A stretch of 64,000 nt of DNA from Acinetobacter larvae (GCF_001704115.1 NZ_CP016895.1:1426001-1490000), one strand, 5' to 3'; positions 17,329-27,093 are shown, numbered from the stretch's first letter. Made by a program: numbers and translations. Notes: a model not told the origin generated them from the letters alone.

Positions 17329-18362
17329 TGCCTGAAAACATTCCATTTCTAAACCCAAGTATACTAAAACAATTAGATTTACCGGTACCCAATAGAGAAC
17401 AAACGCCACAATTATTACCCGCTTTAAATCTTAATCGACTCGAAACACCATCACGCGACATTATGGCTTATCGCCGTCTTTATGGTTTTGATCAACTGCA
17501 ATGCCAGCATTGGCAAGGTTATATACAAATGACCTTGTTTAAGTTACATGTACAAGTTTTTGTACCGCCATGTGAGCAGATTAAGGGAACGGTCTGGTTA
17601 CTACATGGCTATCTGGAGCATAGCGGTATTTATCAGCCAATTATCAAAGAGTTACTTGAACAAGGTTTTAGTGTACTGACTTATGATTTGCCTGGACATG
17701 GTTTGACCGATGGCTCGCCTGCCAATATTGAAAACTTTGATCATTATCAAGATGTTTTATTGGCAGTACATCAATATGTACGTTTTGCCGATCAGTTACC
17801 GAAGCCGTGGTTAGGCATTGGGCAAAGTACGGGTGCAGCAATTTTAATGCATCATATTTTGGCTTATGCACAACAACGTCAAAATCCAATTGTGCAAAGA
17901 GTATTGCTGTTATCACCTTTGATTCGACCTGCCAAATCGGCTTGGTGGCACAACAGTATTGGTCTCGGTATTATTCGCCGCATTAAACGTGAAGTACCAC
18001 GGCATTTTCGCCGGAATAACCACAATCCTGAATTCTTGCGCTTTGTGCGCCTGACCGATCCTTTACAGCCGCGCATGATGGGCATGGATTGGATCTTGGC
18101 GATGTCGAAATGGATGCAAGAAATGGAACAACGTCCAGCCTGTCGTATTCCGGTTTGGTTGGCACAAGGTGCTCAAGATCAAACTGTGGATTGGCGTTAC
18201 AATGTTGAATTTATTAGACAAAAATTTCGTTTGCAAACTTTGTTGATGCTCGAAGAAGGTTCGCATCAATTGATCAATGAACGTGCCGATATTCGCGCTG
18301 CGCTGACGGGATTGATTCCAGCATTTTTACATGCGCAAAGTAGTGATGACTACTATGCTTAA
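17328..18362 (+). CDS. Alpha/beta hydrolase (lysophospholipase / serine aminopeptidase S33 type)
   Basis: A 344-aa hydrolase. Motifs: oxyanion block WLLHGYLEHSG (about 90-100), YDLPGHGLTDG, nucleophile elbow GQSTG with Ser167, a late Asp in AQGAQDQTVDW and His in EEGSHQLINE. These make a full catalytic triad and match the monoglyceride lipase/lysophospholipase L2 class. There is no signal peptide. The start codon shares a base with the stop of the preceding DUF218 gene (TAATG), so it is translationally coupled. The exact substrate (lysophospholipid, monoacylglycerol or other ester) cannot be told from sequence. Confidence 0.85.
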   Translation: MPENIPFLNPSILKQLDLPVPNREQTPQLLPALNLNRLETPSRDIMAYRRLYGFDQLQCQHWQGYIQMTLFKLHVQVFVPPCEQIKGTVWLLHGYLEHSGIYQPIIKELLEQGFSVLTYDLPGHGLTDGSPANIENFDHYQDVLLAVHQYVRFADQLPKPWLGIGQSTGAAILMHHILAYAQQRQNPIVQRVLLLSPLIRPAKSAWWHNSIGLGIIRRIKREVPRHFRRNNHNPEFLRFVRLTDPLQPRMMGMDWILAMSKWMQEMEQRPACRIPVWLAQGAQDQTVDWRYNVEFIRQKFRLQTLLMLEEGSHQLINERADIRAALTGLIPAFLHAQSSDDYYA

Positions 18363-18388
18363 GCTGTACAAGTATGCTTAACTCATAT

Positions 18389-18415
18389 GAGGCGAATCAA
18401 AATTTGATTCGCCTC
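18389..18415. terminator. Perfect inverted repeat after the hydrolase gene
   Basis: GAGGCGAATCAAA, one central base, TTTGATTCGCCTC: two perfect 13-base arms. It lies between the convergent hydrolase and glutamate-synthase-like genes and is probably a bidirectional terminator, although the T-tract is poor. It partly overlaps a direct repeat of CTCGCTGTTTCTATA at 18413 and 18443. Confidence 0.75.
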
Positions 18416-18516
18416 GCTGTTTCTATAATAAGATATATAAAACTCGCTGTTTCTATATAAAAAAATGCACTGTGACGATGGGCGCCATCGCCGCTAGATT
18501 GAGAGCTGCTTAGCTG

Positions 18517-20187
18517 CTAAAAACGCTGTGGATCGGCAAGTTGCCACATGCGATGATAGAATGCCGCTTCTTCTGGTAGATTGGCGGTTAAGAGCTCACC
18601 CGGTTTTAACCAATAATGCAGTTGTGCATAATTTTTAATTTCACGGTCGTTCACCCGTTGTGCCAAATGATGCGCTTCGATTTGTTCTGGATGGCTGAGT
18701 CCGGAAGCCGCTAACATTTCAGCCAAAGCTTTTAGGGTATTGCGATGGAAATGAGAGACCCTGAGGGCTTTGCTGGGTACATCTAAGGCGCGTTGACGTT
18801 CAGCATCTTGTGTGGCAACGCCGACGGGGCATTGGTTGGTATGACAACTTTGTGCTTGAATACAGCCAATGGCAAACATAAAGCCACGTGCTGAATTGAC
18901 CCAATCTGCACCAATCGCCATGACATTGGCAATATCAAATGCACTGATGATTTTGCCACTGGCAGCAATTTTAATTTGATCACGTAAACCCGCACCGACT
19001 AAGGTGTTGTGAACAAAAAGTAAGCCTTCACGTAAGGGTGTACCCATATGGTTAATAAGTTCAACGGGGGCTGCACCTGTACCGCCTTCAGAGCCATCCA
19101 CCACAATAAAATCAGGAATGATCTTGGTTTCGAGCATGGCTTTGACGATGCTCATAAACTGCCAAGGCTGGCCAATACAGAGTTTAAAACCAACTGGTTT
19201 ACCTTCAGACAGCTCTCTTAATTGTTGGATAAACTGTAACATTTCTATTGGGGTGCTAAATGCCGAGTGTTGCGGTGGCGAGACGCAATCTCGGTCACGT
19301 GGAATACCACGAATCTGTGCAATCTCTTCACTGATTTTATCTTTAGGTAAGATACCGCCATGACCAGGTTTGGCACCTTGTGAGAGTTTAATCTCAATCA
19401 TTTTGATCTGTGGAATAGCGGCTTGTTGTTGGAAGCGCTGTGGATCGAATTTGCCTTCGGCATCACGACAACCAAAATAGCCACTGGCAATTTCCCAGAC
19501 GATATCACCACCAAATTCCAGATGATATGGGCTTAAGCTGCCTTCACCGGTATCGTGATAAAAGTTGCCAAGTTTGGCCCCTTGGTTAAGGGCACGAATG
19601 GCATTGGCACTCAAACTGCCAAAACTCATCGCAGAAATATTTAAAATTGAGCATGAATAAGGCTGACGGCATTGTGCATTGCCAATTTGAATCCGAAAAT
19701 GATCTGGATCTGCTGGTTGACACGGTTGTAAGGAATGTACCAAAAACCGGTAATCTTGCTGATACACATCAATAATTGAACCGAAGGGCTTGTCCGCATT
19801 TTCATTTTTGGCACGTTGATAGACTAGGCTGCGTTGCATTCGTGAAAAGGGTAAAGCATCTTGATCAGATTCAATAAAATATTGGCGGATTTCCAAGCGG
19901 AAGCTTTCAAAGATAAAACGAAAGTGCCCCATAATCGGGTAGTTGCGTAAAATAGCATGGCGTGTTTGTAGCACATCATATAAACCCAGTAAGCTGAGTA
20001 CTATACAAATCACCCAAGCACAGTTCAGTACAGTGTCTGAGAAAAAATAATAAATATAATGGCTTTGATGAAAGAGGATGACCCAACTCAAATATAGCGC
20101 GATAAAAATAGCAATAAACCAAACTGAATATCGTGAAAAAAATGTATTCAAAAGTTTGGAACGAACCACTTGTGCAGGACTAGACAT
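18517..20187 (-). CDS. FMN-binding glutamate synthase family protein, membrane anchored
   Basis: A 556-aa protein with two N-terminal membrane helices (about 20-45 and 55-70) and a long domain homologous to the FMN/iron-sulfur core of glutamate synthase (about 120-500). Visible marks are ISAMSFGSLSANAIRALNQGA, the HDTGEGSLSPYH loop, KPGHGGILPKDK, VVDGSEGGTGAAP and a Cys cluster in CIQAQSCHTNQCPVG. The amidotransferase (GATase) and FAD subunits of true glutamate synthase are absent, so this stand-alone family has an unknown substrate. Probably faces the cytosol on the inner membrane. No partner gene beside it. Confidence 0.88.
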   Translation of the reverse strand: MSSPAQVVRSKLLNTFFSRYSVWFIAIFIALYLSWVILFHQSHYIYYFFSDTVLNCAWVICIVLSLLGLYDVLQTRHAILRNYPIMGHFRFIFESFRLEIRQYFIESDQDALPFSRMQRSLVYQRAKNENADKPFGSIIDVYQQDYRFLVHSLQPCQPADPDHFRIQIGNAQCRQPYSCSILNISAMSFGSLSANAIRALNQGAKLGNFYHDTGEGSLSPYHLEFGGDIVWEIASGYFGCRDAEGKFDPQRFQQQAAIPQIKMIEIKLSQGAKPGHGGILPKDKISEEIAQIRGIPRDRDCVSPPQHSAFSTPIEMLQFIQQLRELSEGKPVGFKLCIGQPWQFMSIVKAMLETKIIPDFIVVDGSEGGTGAAPVELINHMGTPLREGLLFVHNTLVGAGLRDQIKIAASGKIISAFDIANVMAIGADWVNSARGFMFAIGCIQAQSCHTNQCPVGVATQDAERQRALDVPSKALRVSHFHRNTLKALAEMLAASGLSHPEQIEAHHLAQRVNDREIKNYAQLHYWLKPGELLTANLPEEAAFYHRMWQLADPQRF

Positions 20188-20390
20188 TTCTCTTTTACCA
20201 TCAAACAGTTAGTGCCTAAACTGCCAATAAAGCGCAATCAGTACAAGTAGAGAATTGTTAGACCTGAGAATGAGAATATTTTAATTATGTGATCTGCATC
20301 AGGCTAAGCCTAAAATCCAATCACAGGCGTTTTGGAAGAAAGGCTTAAAAGCAATGTGTAGGGTATCGGATTAAATTCAATTAAATTAAA

Positions 20391-21557
20391 TTAAATGCTG
20401 GGATGTACTTGCGGTTCAAGCAGCGTCAATACCGCATCATTAATCAGATCTAGCCAACAGTCGAGTTCGGGGCATAGGAATTGATCATCGAAATCTAAAC
20501 ATGCACCATCGGCCAAGCGTTGTAAGATAGGTGCTTGTTCGGCATCAATATATAATGCTTCACCATTGGCATAGAACTTGGCTGGATTTGCGGTCGGGAG
20601 ATACAGCAAACGTGAAGCGGGTTCACGTTGAATTTGGAAACCAGTATTGAGCAACTGCGCTAAGTCGTCTACGGTCAATTCATCAGCTTCGGGGATATGA
20701 TCAGGGAAGTTTGGCTCAGACATTAGACTGGCAAGTACGGCATCAAAATCTGTACTGTGCTGGATTTTTTCAATCAATTGCGCTTTTAAAAAAGCGATTT
20801 CTGCAGCTTCAATCGCACCAGATTGCTGACTAGGACGTCGTGTTAAATCAACAAAAGGATTTTTTAGTGAGTTGTTATCGGCGAAATGGTCACTCACGCG
20901 GTCTAATAGGTTGGCGGGATTGGGCATGCGAAAACCAAAAGAGCAGGTGAGGCAGTCATCTTCAGCAACGCCATGATGTGATAACCCAGGTGGTACATAG
21001 AGTAAATCACCGGGTGCCAAGATTTCATCAAAATAGACGTTCATGTCTGGTAGCAGTTTGATGGGTTGATCGGCAAGAAATGCACTGTGCTCATCACACA
21101 TTTGCCCGAGTTGCCAGCGGCGATGACCATAACTTTGCACTAGAAATACATCATAAAAATCAAAATGTTGACCTACAGATCCCCCTTTGGGCGCATAAGA
21201 CACCATAATATCATCACGTCGCCATTGTGGTAGAAAATCAAATTTCTGCCAGAGTGCAGCGAGGTCAAGACTGAAATGATCCACTGCTTGTACCAAGAGC
21301 GTCCAATGTGCAGCAAGTTTTTTAAAGTCTTTGGGCTGTAGTGGAGCGTTTTTGACTTGCCATTGCTGGGCGGCATGTTGTTGAATCAGTCGCGCAGTAA
21401 CATGGTCCTCAAGTGCCAATTGTTTGACATCTTCGGGTTCGAGTAAGCCGACAATCTCAGGCATTGCCGCACGCACCAGTAGCGGTTTTTTTTGCCAATA
21501 TTCTGACAAGAACTGTTCGGCACTGATACCACCTAAGATATCTAACGGTTGAGACAT
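20391..21557 (-). CDS. roxA: Ribosomal protein uL16 arginine hydroxylase (cupin/JmjC oxygenase)
   Basis: Fe(II)/2-oxoglutarate oxygenase of the YcfD/RoxA class that hydroxylates an arginine of ribosomal protein L16. It is 388 aa, close to E. coli YcfD (373). The iron ligands are His131 and Asp133 in GQHFDFYDVF and a later His in PPGLSHHGVAE. The N-terminal WQKKPLLVR substrate/dimer element is present, followed by the C-terminal winged-helix-like region (about 260-380). It is the last gene on this strand before a 200-bp gap to the glutamate-synthase-like gene. Confidence 0.9.
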   Translation of the reverse strand: MSQPLDILGGISAEQFLSEYWQKKPLLVRAAMPEIVGLLEPEDVKQLALEDHVTARLIQQHAAQQWQVKNAPLQPKDFKKLAAHWTLLVQAVDHFSLDLAALWQKFDFLPQWRRDDIMVSYAPKGGSVGQHFDFYDVFLVQSYGHRRWQLGQMCDEHSAFLADQPIKLLPDMNVYFDEILAPGDLLYVPPGLSHHGVAEDDCLTCSFGFRMPNPANLLDRVSDHFADNNSLKNPFVDLTRRPSQQSGAIEAAEIAFLKAQLIEKIQHSTDFDAVLASLMSEPNFPDHIPEADELTVDDLAQLLNTGFQIQREPASRLLYLPTANPAKFYANGEALYIDAEQAPILQRLADGACLDFDDQFLCPELDCWLDLINDAVLTLLEPQVHPSI

Positions 21558-21668
21558 AAGAAAAATACCGATGAAATTTTGCTGTATTGTCCCTTGAGAA
21601 GCCGCAATGACGCAAGTCTAAAGATTAGAATTTGAAGATTGAGCGGAGCTGACATAGATTAGAGCAGA

Positions 21669-22277
21669 TTAAGGCAGTTGCAAGCCCAATTGGCGTAAGA
21701 GAGTACACAGTTCAATTAAAGGTAAGCCCATCAGTGTGGTTTGATCATTGCCTTGCATCTGAGCAAATAAACTAATCCCCAAACCCTCACATTTAAAACT
21801 ACCAGCACAGTGTAAGGGCTGTTCTTGTGCAACGTAGCGCTCAATCTCAGCACGACTCAGATCGCGCAATTGTACGCGATAATGTGCCACCACGCTCTGT
21901 GCAAATTGACGGGCCAAGCATTGTACGGAGAGTCCCGTACTAAAGTTAAGCCATTGACCAGCATTGTCGCTCAGTTGTGCAATGGCACGGTCTACAGTAA
22001 GTGGTTTACCAAGAAAAATTTGCGGTGTTTGTGTACGCCAAGCCACCTGATCTGAACCAATCACAATCGCCTCAGGGTAAGCCTGTGCGATATGTTGAGC
22101 TTTTTCATAAGCTAAGCGTAGTGCCAAGGCATCAGCATGTTGTTCACCTTTGGGGCTTTCATCAATGTCAGGCGCAATGCAACGATAATCTAGGCCCAAG
22201 CGATCCAATAGCGCTTTACGGGTGCTGCTAGATGACGCCAAAATAATCTCTCGGTGTTGAGGGGCGATTGCTTTCAT
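21669..22277 (-). CDS. yceF: Maf-family nucleotide pyrophosphatase YceF (m7GTP type)
   Basis: House-cleaning pyrophosphatase, 202 aa from the chosen start. Motifs: IILASSSSTRKALLDRLG, the SDQV element of VIGSDQVAWR, and HCAGSFKCEGLG, which is typical of the YceF subgroup (7-methyl-GTP pyrophosphatase) rather than dTTP/UTP Maf. The ATG at 22277 shares its A with the TGA stop of the upstream DUF2237 gene (TGATG), so translation is coupled. A longer frame begins 20 codons earlier (22337), inside the upstream gene, and is rejected. The last 111 bp before roxA are non-coding. Confidence 0.9.
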   Translation of the reverse strand: MKAIAPQHREIILASSSSTRKALLDRLGLDYRCIAPDIDESPKGEQHADALALRLAYEKAQHIAQAYPEAIVIGSDQVAWRTQTPQIFLGKPLTVDRAIAQLSDNAGQWLNFSTGLSVQCLARQFAQSVVAHYRVQLRDLSRAEIERYVAQEQPLHCAGSFKCEGLGISLFAQMQGNDQTTLMGLPLIELCTLLRQLGLQLP

Positions 22278-22660
22278 CAGATTGCATAATCCATCAATAC
22301 GTCCAAGGGGACATAAGCGAGTGTCGCTTGGTGGCAAGCACTGAGTTTAATGCGTGGTGCCATATTGGCTTCATAGGCTTCCACCCATCGAGTCACACAA
22401 ATGCACCAGAAATCACCGGGTTGCAGCCCAGGAAAACCAAGCTCAGGTAATGGGCTAATCAGGTCATTGCCAATTTTTTGAGAAAAACTTAAAAATTCTG
22501 CGGACATTTCAGCACATACCGTATGGAGTCCGATATCTTGATTATCGGTATGACAAAAACCGTTACGAAAATAACCAGTAATTGGATCAAAACAACAGCT
22601 GGCCAAAGGTTCGCCCAACACATTTAAGCGGTTGATCAGCGGATCAGGATGTATCGACAT
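22277..22660 (-). CDS. DUF2237 family protein
   Basis: A 127-aa cytosolic protein. It has the features of DUF2237: LNVLGEPLASCCFDPITGYFR, GFCHT, DIGLHTVCAEMSAEFL, and LQPGDFWCICVTRWVEAY. The conserved Cys and His residues hint at metal binding, but no function is established. It is translationally coupled to yceF. It lies divergently from pgk, 138 bp away. Confidence 0.85.
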   Translation of the reverse strand: MSIHPDPLINRLNVLGEPLASCCFDPITGYFRNGFCHTDNQDIGLHTVCAEMSAEFLSFSQKIGNDLISPLPELGFPGLQPGDFWCICVTRWVEAYEANMAPRIKLSACHQATLAYVPLDVLMDYAI

Positions 22661-22798
22661 AGTTCACACCATTAAATATTCAAGCGCTATGATAATCAAA
22701 ACTTCATATTTCTACAGCTTTTCCACAAAACTGACTAACCTTTTTTTGTGTAATCATTTAGAATCGTGACGATTTTTGTATCTAAAAGTGAGCTCGAC

Positions 22799-23986
22799 AT
22801 GAACTTTCAGCGTATGACCGATCTAGATCTAGCCGGTAAACGTGTATTGATCCGTGAAGATTTAAACGTTCCCGTCAAAGATGGCAAAATTAGCAGCGAT
22901 GCGCGTTTACGTGCAGCATTACCCACAATTAAAGCAGCCTTACAACAAGGTGCTGCGGTAATGGTCTGCTCACACCTCGGTCGTCCAGTCGAAGGTGAGC
23001 CTAAAACAGAACAATCTTTAGCCCCTGTTGCCGCTTATCTGAGCAATGCTTTGGGACAGGATGTTGCCTTGATGACAGATTATTTATCTGGGGTGGATAT
23101 TCAAGCTGGTCAAATCTGTTTGTTAGAGAATGTACGCTTTAATGTCGGTGAAAAGAAAAACAATGCAGCGCTTGCCCAACAATATGCTGCACTCTGTGAT
23201 GTATTTGTGATGGACGCTTTTGGTACAGCACACCGTGCAGAAGCCTCTACTGAAGGTGTGGCACGTTATGCCAAAGTCGCTGCAGCGGGTCCTTTACTGG
23301 CGGCTGAGTTAGATGCTTTGGGTCGTGCCCTACAACAGCCTGAAAAACCAATGGTGGCAATTGTTGCTGGCTCTAAAGTATCAACCAAACTTGATGTTTT
23401 GAATTCTTTGGCACAAGTGTGTGATCAATTGATTGTTGGTGGTGGTATTGCCAATACTTTCTTAGCAGCAGCAGGTTATAACGTTGGTAAATCTTTATAT
23501 GAAGCTGATTTGATAGACACAGCCAAAGCCATTGCCGCGAAAGTTTCTGTTCCATTACCAACAGATGTGGTAGTGGCGGATGCTGGGCAAATTAATTTTG
23601 ATGATTTTCTCGGTTCATTGGCACAAAGTCAGGCTGTGGTGAAAGCAGTGAGTGATATTGCCGATACCGATATGATTTTGGATATTGGTCCAGACACCGC
23701 CAAAGCATTTGCTGCGATTTTAGCGGAATCCAAAACCATTTTATGGAATGGTCCAGTGGGTGTTTTTGAAGTCGATCAATTTGGCGCAGGAACCCAAACA
23801 CTGTCTCATGCCATTGCTCAATCTACAGCATTCTCAATTGCTGGTGGTGGGGATACCTTGGCTGCGATTGATAAATATGCGATCGCTGATCAAGTGGGCT
23901 ATATCTCGACAGGCGGTGGTGCATTCTTAGAGTTTGTGGAAGGCAAAACTTTACCAGCTGTTGCAGCCCTATTGGCGCGTGCTTAA
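22799..23986 (+). CDS. pgk: Phosphoglycerate kinase
   Basis: Glycolytic/gluconeogenic kinase interconverting 1,3-bisphosphoglycerate and 3-phosphoglycerate with ADP/ATP. It is 395 aa from the ATG at 22799 ([21 protein letters not shown]), which aligns with E. coli Pgk. A further upstream in-frame ATG at 22766 would add 11 non-conserved residues. Motifs: [56 protein letters not shown], and the C-terminal [10 protein letters not shown]. It is followed by a strong terminator, then a lipoprotein gene, an IS element and fba. Confidence 0.97.
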   Translation: MNFQRMTDLDLAGKRVLIREDLNVPVKDGKISSDARLRAALPTIKAALQQGAAVMVCSHLGRPVEGEPKTEQSLAPVAAYLSNALGQDVALMTDYLSGVDIQAGQICLLENVRFNVGEKKNNAALAQQYAALCDVFVMDAFGTAHRAEASTEGVARYAKVAAAGPLLAAELDALGRALQQPEKPMVAIVAGSKVSTKLDVLNSLAQVCDQLIVGGGIANTFLAAAGYNVGKSLYEADLIDTAKAIAAKVSVPLPTDVVVADAGQINFDDFLGSLAQSQAVVKAVSDIADTDMILDIGPDTAKAFAAILAESKTILWNGPVGVFEVDQFGAGTQTLSHAIAQSTAFSIAGGGDTLAAIDKYAIADQVGYISTGGGAFLEFVEGKTLPAVAALLARA

Positions 23987-24022
23987 AAATTATCCTAATG
24001 TAAAGACTTGAATTATCCATGG

Positions 24023-24051
24023 AAGTGAGGCGATCAGCCTCACTTTTTTTA
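24023..24051 (+). terminator. Rho-independent terminator of pgk
   Basis: AAGTGAGGC, loop GATCA, GCCTCACTT followed by a run of T. Strong nine-base stem 37 bp after the pgk stop. Confidence 0.92.
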
Positions 24052-24121
24052 TGTAAGTCATTAAATTGTCATATCGCTGCAATAAATTAAGCGAAGTTGA
24101 ATAACCAAATAGAGATATGGG

Positions 24122-24400
24122 ATGAAATTTAAAGTTTTAATTGCTGCGTTGTGTATTGCACCTTTGGCATTAATGGCGTGTTCAAAACAAGATAAAACAC
24201 CCGCTGCAGGTCAAAGCAGTTCAGAAGTTGAAGTTGTGGTTGAAACGACAGAACAAATTACACCACAACAACAAGCTGCGATTGATGCCATCGACAAACC
24301 TGAGTTGGATGAAAAAAATACTGATGTTCCTGCAGAAAAAGCCAATGCACCTGCTGAACCAGCCACTGCCGCGGATGAATCTGAAGCAGCAGCACATTAA
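24122..24400 (+). CDS. Small lipoprotein of unknown function
   Basis: A 92-aa protein with an N-terminal signal of lipoprotein type. The lipobox ends LMAC with Cys20 (MKFKVLIAALCIAPLALMAC). The mature part is acidic and Glu/Ala/Thr/Gln-rich without recognisable domains, probably disordered. No Asp at position +2 (Ser21), so outer-membrane sorting is expected. It sits between pgk and fba, where the IS4-family element now follows its stop by only 22 bases, probably removing its native terminator. Confidence 0.8.
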   Translation: MKFKVLIAALCIAPLALMACSKQDKTPAAGQSSSEVEVVVETTEQITPQQQAAIDAIDKPELDEKNTDVPAEKANAPAEPATAADESEAAAH

Positions 24401-24440
24401 GATTTTACATTTGTCTAAAAAACCCTGCCATTGCAGTAAT

Positions 24441-24473
24441 GCCAGTCAGTTAAGGCTTGACTGGCATTTTTTT
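24441..24473 (+). terminator. Terminator inside the left end of the IS element
   Basis: GCCAGTCA, nine-base loop, TGACTGGC, then A and seven T. It would stop transcripts entering from the lipoprotein side and so shield the transposase from antisense reading. It overlaps the 3' end of the transposase gene. Confidence 0.8.
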
Positions 24474-25754
24474 CGGATATTTTTTAGGTTTGCCTTTCAC
24501 TACCCTTGGGCAACTTCTCTGCCTTCTTTCAGGGATAATGAACATGGCTGACTGATCCAATAAACGAGCTAAATGCTTTGGAAGGTTCCCTGCTGATTCT
24601 AAGGGTGTATGTCTTAATATATTGATAATGGCTATTGAGGCAATATGAAAGCTAATTCTTAATGGGCTTATATTTTGCGTTTGAGCCATAACCTTTATTT
24701 GTCTTCTCAACACATTGTAAGCAATCAATACCCCCCATAATTCTTGATAAACCAATTCAGGTTGCTTGCTTCTTAAATTCAGTCCGTCCTGTAAATCGCT
24801 CTTTATCTCTCGATAACACATCTCTATTTCCCAACGCTGAATGTATAGATCAGCTAAATCTTTCATTGGGTAAAGCTTTGAATCTAATAGTGATGTTATG
24901 TAACGTCGAGTTCGACCTTGGTGCTGAACTTCAATCAGACGTGCTTCCCAGAACTGACCTAATTCAGGATTTAACTTTTGCGCTCTTGGTGAAATTGGCA
25001 TACGAACCAAGAAATCTTGCTTTGAGTTTTTCGAAATAAGTTCATAACGTAAGTTATCTTTGGCGCGCATTAACCAATGGCTATTTACACCTGTAGATTG
25101 CCAATGAATCAGAAAATCTGCAGAGAAATACGCTCGATCAAACAAAGTAATGCTTTGATCAGGAACGAGTAACTCTTTTGCTAATGTGAGTTCACCTTTG
25201 CCCATATCCCCAATTTGAGCATCGATAATTTCATGTGTATTGGTATTGATGAGGCAAGTCGCCCGCACTTGGGGCCAAGGGGCTACTTCTGTTTTACCTT
25301 TAGATGAACCAAAGTGAGCAAAGTTTTCAGGGGTATGTGGCATTAACCAAACCACGCCATCAACTGCACAGACATTTAACTCATGGAAAGTTGCGTATTG
25401 AGAGAATGATTCTTTAGACCATGATTGACTCAATTGATTAAAGAGCACTTTTAATGGCTCTAAACCTAGGCGCTGTCTAGCTTGAACAGATGCACTTGGG
25501 GCACACGGAGGTTGAGATCCAAAGACTAATTGTAATTGCTCGACAACAAACCAAATGGGCTGATTTCGAAATAAAGCAAGTCCTATCACAAGCCAGACGA
25601 CATGTTCGGCAGGCAACTTTCTTTTTCGGATTGAAGCTTTTCCTGTTTCGGATAAGCTTTTTTCAATCCAGTCATGATCAATAAGTTCACTAAACTTATC
25701 TAGGCTAGGTATTGATTGTTGCAAGACTGAATCTATATTTTGAGCAAAAGACAT
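24450..25754 (-). CDS. IS4-family transposase
   Basis: A 434-aa DDE transposase. Catalytic residues are visible: Asp132 in VCAVDGVVW, Asp206 in ITLFDRAYFS, and the IS4-family Y-(2)-R-(3)-E-(6)-K signature as Tyr304, Arg307, Glu311, Lys318 in YIQRWEIEMCYREIK. The N-terminal region (about 20-80) corresponds to the IS4 DNA-binding domain. No frameshift or stop interrupts it, so the element may be active. Its promoter would lie in the 86 bp between the start and the right inverted repeat. The protein ends in a basic Lys/Pro tail. Confidence 0.93.
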   Translation of the reverse strand: MSFAQNIDSVLQQSIPSLDKFSELIDHDWIEKSLSETGKASIRKRKLPAEHVVWLVIGLALFRNQPIWFVVEQLQLVFGSQPPCAPSASVQARQRLGLEPLKVLFNQLSQSWSKESFSQYATFHELNVCAVDGVVWLMPHTPENFAHFGSSKGKTEVAPWPQVRATCLINTNTHEIIDAQIGDMGKGELTLAKELLVPDQSITLFDRAYFSADFLIHWQSTGVNSHWLMRAKDNLRYELISKNSKQDFLVRMPISPRAQKLNPELGQFWEARLIEVQHQGRTRRYITSLLDSKLYPMKDLADLYIQRWEIEMCYREIKSDLQDGLNLRSKQPELVYQELWGVLIAYNVLRRQIKVMAQTQNISPLRISFHIASIAIINILRHTPLESAGNLPKHLARLLDQSAMFIIPERRQRSCPRVVKGKPKKYPKKMPVKP

Positions 25755-25922
25755 AAAAAATGAGCGTAATTTGATACGCTCATTTTTACTATATTTTAGA
25801 CTTTTTGTCTTAACTGATCAGCATTACTGCCATTGCAGGGTTTTTTTATAAAAACATGTGATTAAAAGCTGAAATAGAACACATGACAGGGTAGAATATG
25901 CAGCACTACCTGGGAGGATATT

Positions 25923-26957
25923 ATGGCTCTTATTTCTTTGCGCCAGCTCTTGGATCACGCCGCAGAAAACAATTACGGCGTACCAGCATTTAACGTTAAC
26001 AACTTAGAACAAATGCGCGCAATTATGTTGGCCGCTGATGCAACCAACTCACCAGTGATTGTGCAAGCATCTGCAGGTGCCCGTAAATATGCCGGCGCCG
26101 CTTTTTTACGTCATCTTATTTTAGCCGCAACTGAAGAATGGCCGCACATTCCAGTGGTGATGCACCAAGATCACGGGACAAGCCCAGCAATTTGCCAACG
26201 TTCTATTCAATTGGGTTTTAGCTCAGTGATGATGGACGGTTCATTGGGTGAAGATGGTAAAACACCAACCAGTTATGAATATAACGTTGATGTAACACGT
26301 CGTACAGTTGAAATGGCACATGCTTGTGGTGTTTCGGTTGAAGGTGAGATCGGCTGCTTGGGTAGTCTCGAAACCGGTATGGCAGGTGAAGAAGATGGTG
26401 TGGGTGCTGAAGGTGTACTGGATCATTCTCAATTATTGACTTCTGTAGATGAAGCGGTACGTTTTGTTGCCGATACCAATGTAGATGCCTTAGCAATCGC
26501 AGTGGGAACATCGCACGGTGCCTATAAATTTACCCGTCCACCGACAGGGGATATTCTAGCCATCGATCGTATTAAAGAGATCCACGATGCACTCCCCAAT
26601 ACCCATTTGGTGATGCATGGTTCAAGCTCTGTACCACAAGAATGGTTGGCTGTGATTAACCAATATGGCGGTGACATCAAAGAAACCTATGGTGTACCGG
26701 TAGACCAGTTGGTTGAAGCGATTAAACATGGTGTGCGTAAGATCAACATCGATACCGATTTACGTTTGGCTTCTACAGGTGCGATTCGTCGTATGTTGGC
26801 TGAAAAACCAAGCGAATTTGATCCACGTAAATACTTCACTGAGTCGGTAAAAGCGATGCAGCAAATTTGTGTTGATCGTTATACTGCCTTTGGCAGTGCG
26901 GGTCATGCCGACAAGATTCGTCCAATTTCTTTAGAGAAAATGGTTGAGCGTTATTAA
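25923..26957 (+). CDS. fba: Fructose-bisphosphate aldolase, class II
   Basis: Zinc-dependent aldolase interconverting fructose-1,6-bisphosphate with dihydroxyacetone phosphate and glyceraldehyde-3-phosphate. It is 344 aa, of the CbbA-like class II type. The catalytic and zinc ligands appear in [11 protein letters not shown] (Asp and His), [11 protein letters not shown] (Glu), [11 protein letters not shown] (His) and VMHGSSSVP (His); the phosphate-binding NIDTD follows. Shine-Dalgarno GGGAGG is 7 bases before the ATG. In this organism it is the glycolytic neighbour of pgk, from which it is now separated by a lipoprotein gene and the IS element. Readthrough from pgk seems unlikely, so it must use its own promoter, or one supplied from the IS right end. 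Confidence 0.96.
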   Translation: MALISLRQLLDHAAENNYGVPAFNVNNLEQMRAIMLAADATNSPVIVQASAGARKYAGAAFLRHLILAATEEWPHIPVVMHQDHGTSPAICQRSIQLGFSSVMMDGSLGEDGKTPTSYEYNVDVTRRTVEMAHACGVSVEGEIGCLGSLETGMAGEEDGVGAEGVLDHSQLLTSVDEAVRFVADTNVDALAIAVGTSHGAYKFTRPPTGDILAIDRIKEIHDALPNTHLVMHGSSSVPQEWLAVINQYGGDIKETYGVPVDQLVEAIKHGVRKINIDTDLRLASTGAIRRMLAEKPSEFDPRKYFTESVKAMQQICVDRYTAFGSAGHADKIRPISLEKMVERY

Positions 26958-27050
26958 GCATACCGATGACAGCATGGTTATTTAGGCTTTATAAATATCA
27001 GAATGTATCGATATCAAAGCTTGATAAATATCGCTGCAACGATCTTGATC

Positions 27051-27083
27051 AAAAAACCGGATTGTCATAGTCCGGTTTTTTTA
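27051..27083. terminator. Bidirectional terminator after fba
   Basis: AAAAAACCGGA, nine-base loop, TCCGGTTTTTTT between the convergent fba and lipoprotein genes. Confidence 0.92.
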
Positions 27084-27093
27084 TCGTGATTTT

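Larger units (their letters stand above)
24423..25840 (-). mobile_element. Complete IS4-family insertion sequence
   Basis: One transposase gene flanked by imperfect terminal inverted repeats. The left end reads CCCTGCCATTGCAGTAATGC from 24423. The right end, read inward on the minus strand from 25840, is CCCTGCAATGGCAGTAATGC. The match continues to TCAGTTAAG, about 32 bases with five mismatches. The element is about 1.4 kb and inserted between the small lipoprotein gene and fba. Each end is bordered by an A- or T-run (AAAAAA / TTTTTTT), so the exact ends are uncertain by a few bases, and I could not identify a target-site duplication. Confidence 0.9.

Noticed and set aside
22278..22337. Longer start for yceF
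   Set aside because: The extra codons lie inside the DUF2237 gene and are not conserved; the TGATG overlap fixes the start at 22277.
24411..25860. Target-site duplication of the IS4-family element
   Set aside because: A- and T-runs at both ends hide the exact borders, and no matching 9-13-bp flanks could be seen.
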